Shown here in pieces: positions 1 through 4,871 of a stretch of DNA of 5,724 nt (the stretch's first letter is position 1; each line of letters opens with the position of its first letter). The stretch covers positions 1 to 5,724 of the forward strand of contig JAHJOS010000049.1 of assembly GCA_018820005.1 (NCBI GenBank). The letters are read 5' to 3'. The position numbers and the translations under genes were made by a program. A model generated the notes under the pieces. That model had not been told where the DNA came from, ran no database searches, and worked only from the letters and a program-made list of their open reading frames with translations. This DNA comes from Alphaproteobacteria bacterium. Its GTDB lineage: Bacteria > Pseudomonadota > Alphaproteobacteria > Rhizobiales > Devosiaceae.

Positions 1-749
1 ATGACCATCTCGGCCACTTGGACGTGACGGATTGCGGGCTCGTCAAAGGTCGAGGCAATCACTTCGCCCTTCACCGTGCGCTGCATGTCGGTCACTTCTT
101 CCGGCCGCTCGTCGATCAGCAGTACGATGAGATAGCACTCGGGATGATTGGTCGAAATCGAGCGCGCGATGTTCTGCATCATAATGGTCTTGCCGACGCG
201 CGGTGGCGCAACGATCAGACAACGCTGGCCCTTGCCGAGCGGCGCGACCAGATCAATCACACGACCCGAGCGATCCTTGACGGTGGGATCATCGATCTCC
301 ATGCGCAGGCGTTCATCGGGGTAAAGCGGCGTCAGATTGTCGAAATTGACCTTGTGGCGGACGGCCTCGGGATCTTCGAAGTTGATGGTGTTGACTTTGA
401 GCAGCGCGAAATAGCGCTCGCCTTCCTTGGGAGACCGGATCTGGCCTTCAACCGTATCGCCGGTCCGCAGACCGAAGCGTCGAATTTGTGAGGGGCTGAC
501 GTAGATATCATCAGGACCGGGCAGATAGTTGGCGTCTGGCGAGCGCAGGAAGCCAAAACCATCAGGAAGAACCTCAACCACGCCTTCGCCGGTGATGTCG
601 ACTTCCTGGGCCGCTAGTTCCTTGAGAATGGCAAACATCAATTCCTGTTTGCGCATGGTCGAGGCGTTCTCGACCTCGTGTTCTTCTGCGAACACCAGCA
701 ATTCGGCCGGAGATTTGGCCTTGAGCTCGCTGAGCTTCATATTCTGCAT
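1..749 (-). CDS. rho: Transcription termination factor Rho, N-terminal part (runs off left edge)
   Basis: Rho is a hexameric RNA-dependent ATPase/helicase that loads on nascent cytoplasmic RNA and terminates transcription. The visible 249 residues cover about 60% of a usual ~420-residue protein. Seen in order: a helical N-terminal Rho_N region (about 4-45), the cold-shock-like RNA-binding domain with the RNP1-like motif GFGFLR (64-69) and YLPGPDDIYVSPSQIRRF (75-92), then the RecA-type ATPase core with Walker A APPRVGKT (181-188, K187) and Walker B LIVLLIDE (207-214). The catalytic C-terminal part, including the Q- and R-loops, lies beyond base 1. ATG at 749 is preferred over the in-frame ATG at 740 because AAGGG lies 12 nt upstream of it. 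One small oddity is Cys177 in the segment GQRCLIV, where I recall Gly as usual. The gene lies downstream of hemJ on the same strand after a 180-bp gap. Family assignment is very secure. Confidence 0.97.
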   Translation of the reverse strand, partial: MQNMKLSELKAKSPAELLVFAEEHEVENASTMRKQELMFAILKELAAQEVDITGEGVVEVLPDGFGFLRSPDANYLPGPDDIYVSPSQIRRFGLRTGDTVEGQIRSPKEGERYFALLKVNTINFEDPEAVRHKVNFDNLTPLYPDERLRMEIDDPTVKDRSGRVIDLVAPLGKGQRCLIVAPPRVGKTIMMQNIARSISTNHPECYLIVLLIDERPEEVTDMQRTVKGEVIASTFDEPAIRHVQVAEMV

Positions 750-816
750 GTAGAGAATAAACCCTTGAGGGAAATCTGGACGGCTAGTCTTTTTGGGAGG
801 GTAGGCACCGCGCAGC

Positions 817-830
817 GACCGGGGCCGGTC
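817..830. repeat. GC-rich dyad in the rho leader
   Basis: GACCGGGGCCGGTC is a 6-bp-arm inverted repeat with a central GG (effectively a 5-bp stem with a 4-nt loop). It lies about 70-80 nt upstream of the rho start, within the presumed leader. On the plus strand it is followed by TTATTTTT a few bases later, but no plus-strand gene precedes it, so I do not call it a terminator. Its function is unknown. Confidence 0.4.
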
Positions 831-856
831 AGCTTATTTTTGGGATGCGTTGACCC

Positions 857-885
857 CATGTAACCCGATCTGCCGCGAGTTTCAA
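857..885 (-). promoter_or_regulatory. Candidate rho promoter
   Basis: Read on the minus strand there is TTGAAA (880-885), a 17-nt spacer and TACATG (857-862). The -35 fits sigma-70 well; the -10 is poor (3/6). It would give a rho leader of about 100 nt, which contains the GC-rich dyad GACCGGGGCCGGTC at 817-830. rho has a long regulatory leader in E. coli, so a leader here is plausible, but read-through from hemJ is equally possible. Confidence 0.3.
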
Positions 886-909
886 GATTTAAACAAGCGC
901 CAGACCGGC

Positions 910-925
910 CGATTCACGTGAAACA
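910..925. promoter_or_regulatory. parS: parS-like ParB binding site
   Basis: The 16-mer CGATTCACGTGAAACA matches the ParB/Spo0J centromere consensus TGTTNCACGTGAAACA at 14 of 16 positions (counting N), with the central CACGTG and the whole right half perfect; the two mismatches are at positions 1 and 3. It lies 4 bp downstream of the hemJ stop and about 1.5 kb from the putative origin. parS sites cluster close to oriC in most bacteria, and in Alphaproteobacteria parAB usually lies on the rho/mnmE/mnmG side of the origin, which would be just left of this window. Genuine binding is inferred. Confidence 0.7.
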
Positions 926-929
926 GCCG

Positions 930-1355
930 CTAGAACGGCTTAACGATGACTGCGACCACGATAACCGCAGCGATCACGAAGGGGATTTCGTTGATAGCGC
1001 GGAAGAATTTGTGGCTACGGGTGTTGCGGTCCTGCGCAAAGGCACGCAGCAGCGACCCATAGAAACCCTGAACACCACTTAGCGCTATGACCATGGCAGC
1101 CTTGAGCCACATCCAGCCCATCGAGAAATCGACCAGGCCAAATCCGAATGCCAGCCACAGCCCAAAGATCCAGGTGGCTATCATCGAAGGTACCATGATG
1201 CCCCGATAGAGCTTGCGCTCCATCGTCTTGAACGTCTCAGACGCCTCGGTGCCCACCGCGACACCCGCGTGATAGACAAACAGCCGGGGCAGATACATAA
1301 GCCCTGCCATCCAGGCGATTACTGAGAGCACGTGCAGTGCCTTGACCCATTCCAT
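930..1355 (-). CDS. hemJ: HemJ-type protoporphyrinogen IX oxidase (UPF0093 membrane protein)
   Basis: HemJ is the oxygen-independent-type membrane enzyme that oxidises protoporphyrinogen IX to protoporphyrin IX in most Alphaproteobacteria. The 141-residue product has the family length and four hydrophobic segments (about 4-24, 53-72, 82-103, 122-139). Family hallmarks seen: His8 and Trp15 in HVLSVIAWMAGL, YLPRLFVYH (21-29), the MERKLYRGIM motif (45-54), Lys85 in WMWLKAAMV, and FFRAINEIP (117-125). An oddity is GVQG at 94-97, where many homologues as I remember them have a histidine (YHG or YHH type); a Gln there may be lineage-specific. ATG at 1355 has a good RBS (GAGGA, 10 nt upstream). The gene follows hemE by 30 bp, so the two heme genes are probably one transcript. 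Confidence 0.93.
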   Translation of the reverse strand: MEWVKALHVLSVIAWMAGLMYLPRLFVYHAGVAVGTEASETFKTMERKLYRGIMVPSMIATWIFGLWLAFGFGLVDFSMGWMWLKAAMVIALSGVQGFYGSLLRAFAQDRNTRSHKFFRAINEIPFVIAAVIVVAVIVKPF

Positions 1356-1385
1356 TTCTACAAATTCCTCAAAGATAGGCGACCA

Positions 1386-2411
1386 TTAGCCGTTTTTGAC
1401 CCGATTGATCAGCCGCGCCACATTCTCGATTGGCGTTTCCGGAACAATGCCGTGGCCAAGGTTGAAGATGTGCGGGCGATCGCTGAAGGCATCGACGATC
1501 CGGTCAATACGCTCATCCATCTGGCTACCGCCAGCCACAAGTCGCAGTGGATCAAGATTGCCCTGCACCGCGAGCGTATCGGGAAGATTTCCTGCGGCAA
1601 AGTCGAGCGGCGTCGCATAGTCCAGCCCCAGGGCATTCACCCCTGTTTCTGCGGCGTACCGCGCCAGATTGCCGGCAGCGCCGCGCGGGAATCCAATGAT
1701 GGGTGCATTGGGCACTTTTGCCCGCACACCCTCGACAATGCGCTTGTTGGGGCCAATCACGCGTTCGTCAAAAGCCTCATCATCGAGATTAAGCGCCCAG
1801 CTCTCAAATAGCTGCACAACATCGGCGCCGGCCGCAAACTGCGCGACCAGGTAGTTGATGCTGGTTTCCACCAGGATATCCATGAGCGCAGCAAAGGCCT
1901 CCGGATGACGGGTCGCGAACAATCGAGCCGCGGCCTGGTCGGTCGAACCGCGCCCGCCAATCATATAGGTCGCCACTGTCCAGGGTGAGCCGCAGAAGCC
2001 AATCAGGGTCTTGTCCGGTGCCAGCGCTGCTTTTAGCCCTCTAAGGGTCTCCAGCACTGGTGCCAGATGCTCCAGGGCCCTCTCCGGCTGCAAGCGGTCG
2101 ATGCTGGTTTCACTGATCGCCTCGAGAACTGGCCCTTCGCCTTGTTCAAAAGCAACTTTCTGCCCCAGCGCATCGGGGATCACCAGAATGTCCGAGAACA
2201 TGATCGCAGCGTCCAGATCAAACCGACGCAGTGGCTGCAAGGAGACTTCGATTGCCAGTTCAGGGGTGTAGCACAGATCGAGGAAGTTTTTCGCCTTGGC
2301 GCGCGTCTCCCGGTACTCGGGTAGATAGCGCCCAGCCTGACGCATGATCCACACCGGCGGCCTGGCCTGACGTTCTCCCAAGACGGTGGCGAGCAGAGGC
2401 TTATGGATCAC
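1386..2411 (-). CDS. hemE: Uroporphyrinogen III decarboxylase
   Basis: This cytoplasmic enzyme decarboxylates the four acetate side chains of uroporphyrinogen III to give coproporphyrinogen III in heme synthesis. The 341-residue protein is full length and carries all recognisable signatures: PPVWIMRQAGRYLPEY (18-33) with substrate-binding Arg24 and Arg28, FSDIL with the catalytic Asp74, GFCGSPWTVATYM (138-150) with Tyr149, GADVVQLFESWA (195-206), GFPRG (240-244), VQGNLDP (282-288) and FNLGHGI (316-322) with His320. The start is GTG at 2411, chosen because GGAAGGAAGG (2418-2427) sits 6 nt upstream and the frame gives the family N-terminus; no in-frame ATG lies upstream before a stop. It is the gene bordering the putative origin, as in Caulobacter, and transcribes away from it. 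Confidence 0.98.
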   Translation of the reverse strand: MIHKPLLATVLGERQARPPVWIMRQAGRYLPEYRETRAKAKNFLDLCYTPELAIEVSLQPLRRFDLDAAIMFSDILVIPDALGQKVAFEQGEGPVLEAISETSIDRLQPERALEHLAPVLETLRGLKAALAPDKTLIGFCGSPWTVATYMIGGRGSTDQAAARLFATRHPEAFAALMDILVETSINYLVAQFAAGADVVQLFESWALNLDDEAFDERVIGPNKRIVEGVRAKVPNAPIIGFPRGAAGNLARYAAETGVNALGLDYATPLDFAAGNLPDTLAVQGNLDPLRLVAGGSQMDERIDRIVDAFSDRPHIFNLGHGIVPETPIENVARLINRVKNG

Positions 2412-2417
2412 GTCGAA

Positions 2418-2427
2418 CCTTCCTTCC
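2418..2427 (-). promoter_or_regulatory. Strong ribosome binding site deciding the hemE GTG start
   Basis: On the minus strand GGAAGGAAGG stands 6 nt before GTG at 2411. This purine-rich run supports the GTG as the initiator. Confidence 0.75.
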
Positions 2428-2442
2428 AGAAAACCCCAAAGA

Positions 2443-2471
2443 GTCTTTCTGACTTAGTATTTGTATTATCA
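2443..2471. other. AT-rich tract, candidate DNA unwinding element
   Basis: About 21 of 29 bases are A or T, in an otherwise GC-rich region, next to hemE. It is the most AT-rich stretch in the putative origin and so the best candidate for initial strand opening. It could equally reflect the hemE promoter. Confidence 0.4.
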
Positions 2472-2490
2472 TGGCGGTGTTTTGAGCCAA
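2463..2490 (-). promoter_or_regulatory. Weak candidate hemE promoter
   Basis: Minus-strand TTGGCT (2485-2490), a 16-nt spacer and TAATAC (2463-2468); an overlapping GATAAT (2465-2470) is a better -10 but then the spacer is only 14 nt. It would lie inside the origin region, as the hemE promoter does in Caulobacter. The match is weak and the position overlaps the AT-rich tract, which makes chance -10 hits likely. Confidence 0.25.
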
Positions 2491-2505
2491 TTCACAGGCG
2501 TCCAC

Positions 2506-2518
2506 AATCTCGGTGTTG
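2506..2518 (+). promoter_or_regulatory. Weak IHF-like site
   Basis: The 13-mer resembles WATCARNNNNTTR with two mismatches at specified positions (AATCTC then GGTG then TTG). It lies between the AT-rich tract and the first CtrA box, a place where IHF acts in known origins. With two mismatches it may be chance. Confidence 0.2.
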
Positions 2519-2532
2519 GCGGCACAACCGCG

Positions 2533-2554
2533 CAGGCCAATGGTTAATGGCCTG
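2533..2554. repeat. Inverted repeat overlapping CtrA box 1
   Basis: CAGGCCA (2533-2539) and TGGCCTG (2548-2554) are perfect 7-bp inverted arms around an 8-nt centre. The right arm exactly fills the N7 spacer of the CtrA box at 2544-2559 and the first TTAA lies in the loop. It might be an operator for another dimeric protein competing with CtrA, or an extrudable hairpin. Confidence 0.5.
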
Positions 2555-2559
2555 TTAAC
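2544..2559 (+). promoter_or_regulatory. CtrA box 1 (perfect)
   Basis: TTAA-tggcctg-TTAAC is a full match to the CtrA consensus TTAA-N7-TTAAC. CtrA is the response regulator that silences the origin in Caulobacter and controls cell-cycle genes in many Alphaproteobacteria. It may also act on hemE transcription, whose start codon is about 130 bp away. Confidence 0.82.
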
Positions 2560-2600
2560 ACAGTCGCAACGCTCCAGGTTCGATGTCGACGCCACACTCC

Positions 2601-2616
2601 TTAACGAAAGCTTAAC
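2601..2616 (+). promoter_or_regulatory. CtrA box 2 (perfect)
   Basis: TTAA-cgaaagc-TTAAC, a second full consensus match in the same orientation, 57 bp from box 1 and immediately followed by the GANTC cluster. Two full matches in so short a non-coding gap are unlikely by chance in GC-rich DNA. Confidence 0.83.
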
Positions 2617-2621
2617 GAGGC

Positions 2622-2641
2622 GACTCCGGAGTCAATGATTC
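2622..2641. promoter_or_regulatory. Cluster of three GANTC (CcrM) sites including a 12-bp palindrome
   Basis: GACTC (2622-2626), GAGTC (2629-2633) and GATTC (2637-2641) lie within 20 bp. The first two make the perfect palindrome GACTCCGGAGTC. CcrM methylates the adenine of GANTC late in the alphaproteobacterial cell cycle, so hemimethylation here would mark newly fired origins. Further GANTC sites in the gap are at 2441-2445 and 2796-2800. Confidence 0.65.
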
Positions 2642-2650
2642 GCTTTGGCA

Positions 2651-2659
2651 TGTGCAAAA
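2651..2659 (-). promoter_or_regulatory. DnaA box-like site
   Basis: TGTGCAAAA reads TTTTGCACA on the minus strand, a full match to the relaxed DnaA consensus TTWTNCACA and one mismatch from TTATNCACA. It lies between CtrA boxes 2 and 3. Confidence 0.6.
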
Positions 2660-2691
2660 CCAGTGTCTGACTAGATCAGCCCGACGCAGGC

Positions 2692-2700
2692 TTTTCCCCA
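2692..2700 (+). promoter_or_regulatory. Weak DnaA / W-box-like site
   Basis: TTTTCCCCA contains TCCCCA, the form I recall for the weak DnaA W-boxes of the Caulobacter origin, and is 7/9 to TTATCCACA. A related TATCCCC lies at 2705-2711. Alone this is weak; position within the gap gives it some weight. Confidence 0.35.
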
Positions 2701-2744
2701 GAGCTATCCCCTGCTGCCCATGTGTCGGGCCCGGGGCCGAAGTG

Positions 2745-2760
2745 TTAACATTTTGGTAAC
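2745..2760 (+). promoter_or_regulatory. CtrA box 3 (one mismatch)
   Basis: TTAA-cattttg-GTAAC differs from TTAA-N7-TTAAC by a single base in the second half-site. Same orientation as boxes 1 and 2. It is about 85 bp upstream of the maf start region, so it may also influence the maf operon. Confidence 0.65.
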
Positions 2761-2805
2761 CAGGTCGAACAAGTTGCCGGCCAGTCCAAAGTCATGAGTC
2801 ATTGT

Positions 2806-2827
2806 CACAGCTTGGGCTTGAGCTGTG
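2806..2827. repeat. Inverted repeat running into a DnaA box
   Basis: CACAGCT (2806-2812) and AGCTGTG (2821-2827) are perfect 7-bp inverted arms with an 8-nt centre. Flanking TGTCA (2803-2807) and TGACA (2830-2834) form another complementary pair. The right arm overlaps the DnaA-like site at 2824-2832. In RNA of the maf operon this could fold just before the start codon. Confidence 0.5.
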
Positions 2828-2832
2828 GATGA
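2824..2832 (-). promoter_or_regulatory. DnaA box (8/9)
   Basis: TGTGGATGA reads TCATCCACA on the minus strand, one mismatch from TTATCCACA and close to the Caulobacter G-box type TGATCCACA. It is 12 bp (start to start) from a second box in the same orientation. Confidence 0.65.
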
Positions 2833-2835
2833 CAG

Positions 2836-2844
2836 TGTGGAAAA
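2836..2844 (-). promoter_or_regulatory. DnaA box (8/9)
   Basis: TGTGGAAAA reads TTTTCCACA on the minus strand, a full match to relaxed TTWTNCACA. It ends one base before the chosen maf ATG at 2846, so DnaA bound here would cover the translation start region of maf. Confidence 0.62.
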
Positions 2845-2845
2845 C

Positions 2846-3448
2846 ATGACCCCCATGATGATCCTGGCGTCTCGTAGCACCACCCGCAAAGCCTTGCTGC
2901 AGCAGGCTGGATTGCGTTTTTCCAGCGTGCCGGCTGAGGTCGATGAACGCGGTCTCGAAGCCAGCGCCATTGCTGCTGGCGGCGACGGCCGGGACGTCGC
3001 CATTATCCTGGCGCAACGTAAGGCGGAGGCGGTTTCCGCGGGTCATCCGGGCGCCATCGTGATCGGCGCCGACCAGACGCTGAGCCTGGGCACCGAGCTT
3101 TTGCACAAGCCGGCCAGTCGCAGCGACGCTGCTGCCCAGCTCGACCATCTGCGCGGCAAGACCCATCGCCTGCATGCAGCGGTCAGCCTGGTGCGTGACG
3201 GCACCATAGTGTGGTCCGATGTGCAGACCGCCGAGCTCACCATGCGCGACTTTACCGCCGCCGAGCGTGACGATGTGCTAGACCGCGAAGGCGACGACGT
3301 GCTGGCCTCGGTGGGTGGTTATCGACTGGAGGGCCCCTCGATCCGGCTGTTTGAAACCGTGACCGGCGATTATTTTACCATTCTGGGCCTGCCGCTTCTG
3401 CCGCTGCTGGCCGCCCTGCGCAGCTTTGCACCCGAGACATTGCAGTGA
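2846..3448 (+). CDS. maf: Maf family nucleoside triphosphate pyrophosphatase
   Basis: Maf proteins hydrolyse non-canonical or modified nucleoside triphosphates (and dTTP/UTP in one subfamily) to monophosphates, a house-cleaning role in the cytoplasm. The 200-residue product shows LASRSTTR (7-14), Asp33-Glu34 in AEVDER, Lys59, the central GADQ (74-77, Asp76), Lys88 in LLHKP, and the C-terminal GDYFTILGLPLLPLL (174-188). GADQ resembles the YceF-type (m7GTP) more than the YhdE-type GADT, so a YceF-like specificity is an inference. ATG at 2846 fits the family N-terminus; in-frame GTG codons at 2825 and 2837 would add residues not typical of Maf and overlap DnaA boxes. The ribosome site is weak (GTGGA). 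It is first in a tight four-gene operon and its stop overlaps aroE by 4 bp. Confidence 0.93.
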   Translation: MTPMMILASRSTTRKALLQQAGLRFSSVPAEVDERGLEASAIAAGGDGRDVAIILAQRKAEAVSAGHPGAIVIGADQTLSLGTELLHKPASRSDAAAQLDHLRGKTHRLHAAVSLVRDGTIVWSDVQTAELTMRDFTAAERDDVLDREGDDVLASVGGYRLEGPSIRLFETVTGDYFTILGLPLLPLLAALRSFAPETLQ

Positions 3449-4272
3449 CCATCAAGGCCTTTGTGATCGGCCATCCGATCAACCATTCGCGTTCGCCCCT
3501 GATTCATGGCCGCTGGCTGGCCGAGCATGGCATCGACGGCAGCTACGAAGCGATCGACGTCGCCCCGGCGGACCTGCCCGAATTTTTCGACCGGCTGCGC
3601 GCCGGCGAATTTGCCGGCGGCAATGTTACCATTCCGCACAAGGAGGCCGTCTTTGCCCTGTGCGACAGCATTGATCCGCTGGCCCGCACCATTGGCGCGG
3701 TCAATACGCTCGTGGTGACTGATGGCCAGATCTCCGGCAGCAATACCGACTATCTCGGCTTCCTCGGCAATCTCGACGCCGGTGCCCCGGCCTGGGACAA
3801 GGGCACTGGCCCCGCCATCGTGTTGGGCGCTGGCGGCGCAGCTCGCGCTATCCTTGTGGCGCTGCAGAGCCGTGGCATCCCCGTGGTGCTGCTCAACCGG
3901 ACCGTGGCGACGGCTGAGAAGCTGGCGCGCGAACTGGGCGGCGCCATCACGCCCGGCGCGCTTGAGGACTTCAACGCAGTCGCCGCTGACGCGCGCCTTG
4001 TGGTCAACACCACCTCGGTGGGCATGCATGGCAGCCGTTTCGAGGGTTTTGACCTCAACCGGCTGCCCGCGACGGCGCTGGTGACCGATATCGTCTATGT
4101 GCCACGTACAACGCCCCTATTGGCCGATGCAGCCGCCCGCGGACTCAGGATTGTCGATGGTCTTGGCATGCTGCTCCATCAGGCCGTTCCAGGCTTTGAG
4201 GCATGGTTTGGGGTGCGGCCCGCAGTTACCCCCGCGCTGCGAGCGCGTATCGAGGCCACATTGGAGCATTGA
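3445..4272 (+). CDS. aroE: Shikimate 5-dehydrogenase
   Basis: AroE reduces 3-dehydroshikimate to shikimate with NADPH in aromatic amino acid synthesis. The 275-residue protein is of usual length. Substrate domain: NHSRSP (13-18) with Ser15 and Ser17, NVTIPHK (60-66) with the catalytic Lys66, Asn87 in GAVNTL, and NTDYLGF (100-106) with catalytic Asp102. NADP domain: glycine-rich GAGGAARA (128-135), NRT (151-153), NTTSVGM (188-194), and GLGMLLHQA (239-247) near the end. The start is GTG at 3445, overlapping the maf TGA as GTGA; no nearby ATG keeps the N-terminal NHSRSP motif. This 4-bp overlap and the weak ribosome site suggest translational coupling to maf. Confidence 0.97.
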   Translation: MTIKAFVIGHPINHSRSPLIHGRWLAEHGIDGSYEAIDVAPADLPEFFDRLRAGEFAGGNVTIPHKEAVFALCDSIDPLARTIGAVNTLVVTDGQISGSNTDYLGFLGNLDAGAPAWDKGTGPAIVLGAGGAARAILVALQSRGIPVVLLNRTVATAEKLARELGGAITPGALEDFNAVAADARLVVNTTSVGMHGSRFEGFDLNRLPATALVTDIVYVPRTTPLLADAAARGLRIVDGLGMLLHQAVPGFEAWFGVRPAVTPALRARIEATLEH

Positions 4273-4274
4273 AC

Positions 4275-4871
4275 ATGTGGCGCATTGGAATCACGGGCTC
4301 CATAGCGACCGGCAAGACGACAGTGCTTCAAGCCTTCGCCGATCTTGGAGTACTGGTGTTGTCGGCTGATGCGGTGGTGGCAGAGCTCTATTCTGGTGCC
4401 GCCGTGGCGCCCGTTGCCGCCCTGTTCCCCGATGTCGTGCAGGACGGTGCGATTGATCGCGCCGCGCTGTCGGCTGCGCTTGCAGCCGATCCCTCCGCTT
4501 TCAAGGCGCTTGAGGCGGTAGTTCACCCCCTGGTACGGGCCCGCATCGCTGATTTTCTCGAGGCTGCTCAAGCGCAGGGTGAGGCTCTGGCCGTCGTGGA
4601 AGTACCGATATTGTTTGAAAGCGGCTACGACTATGGCTTTGATGCCATCGGCGTCACTTGGGTTGATCCAGCGATTCAACGACAACGGGCACTGGCGCGC
4701 CCTGCAATGAGCGTGGAAAAGCTCGATGCCATCCTTGCCCGCCAGATGCCCCAGGCCGACAAGAAGGCGCGCGCGACCTATCTGTTCGACACCGGTCTGC
4801 CTATTGCCAGAACGCGCGAACAGGTGGCTGCGCTGGTAGCTGCCATCAAGGCAAGGAACACACGGCCATGA
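4275..4871 (+). CDS. coaE: Dephospho-CoA kinase
   Basis: CoaE phosphorylates the 3'-hydroxyl of dephospho-CoA ribose, the last step of coenzyme A synthesis. The 198-residue product has the family length and a P-loop GSIATGKT (8-15, Lys14), the CoA-binding region SADAVVAELY (30-39), VVHP (82-85), VPILFESG (110-117), and the lid/adenine region ARQMPQADKKAR (154-166) followed by FDTG. The usual DAD triplet reads SAD, with the second Asp (Asp32) kept. ATG at 4275 is chosen because GGAG (4263-4266) lies 8 nt upstream and the P-loop then starts at the family position; a longer open frame back to 4203 overlaps aroE. It follows aroE after 2 bp and overlaps dnaQ by 4 bp. Confidence 0.95.
   Translation: MWRIGITGSIATGKTTVLQAFADLGVLVLSADAVVAELYSGAAVAPVAALFPDVVQDGAIDRAALSAALAADPSAFKALEAVVHPLVRARIADFLEAAQAQGEALAVVEVPILFESGYDYGFDAIGVTWVDPAIQRQRALARPAMSVEKLDAILARQMPQADKKARATYLFDTGLPIARTREQVAALVAAIKARNTRP

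Larger units (their letters stand above)
2412..2845. other. oriC: Putative chromosomal replication origin (oriC), hemE-maf intergenic region
   Basis: These 434 bp lie between divergent hemE and maf and hold no convincing gene. In Alphaproteobacteria the origin characteristically sits next to hemE (established for Caulobacter crescentus). Seen here: three CtrA-type boxes, at least three DnaA-box-like 9-mers, a TCCCCA W-box-like site, five GANTC methylation sites and an AT-rich tract on the hemE side. Genes on both flanks are transcribed outward, as expected for leading-strand placement on both replichores. A parS-like site lies about 1.5 kb away. The combination makes oriC the best explanation; exact boundaries and the unwinding site are inferred. 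Confidence 0.88.

Noticed and set aside
18..863. Plus-strand open frames opposite rho and in the rho-hemJ gap
   Set aside because: They are antisense shadows of rho or short frames without ribosome sites or recognisable content.
940..943. TTAAC near the 3' end of hemJ as a CtrA box
   Set aside because: Only one half-site is present; the bases 11 positions upstream are GCTA, and it is within the coding end of hemJ.
1329..1334. A second CACGTG core, inside hemJ
   Set aside because: The flanks (gagag and cagtg side) do not match parS outside the core and it lies in coding sequence.
2401..2595. A 64-codon minus-strand open frame upstream of hemE
   Set aside because: It overlaps the hemE start, spans the AT-rich tract and CtrA box 1, has no recognisable domain and no clear ribosome site; the origin explains the region better.
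2801..2809. ATTGTCACA as a further DnaA box
   Set aside because: Three mismatches to TTATNCACA; kept only as part of the neighbouring inverted repeat.
2704..3175. Two minus-strand open frames (99 and 127 codons) opposite the start of maf
   Set aside because: They are antisense to the well-supported maf gene and show no family features, as expected from high-GC codon bias.
4203..4274. Upstream extension of coaE to an earlier ATG
   Set aside because: It would overlap the end of aroE by 70 bp and add 24 residues before a P-loop that normally begins within the first ten residues.
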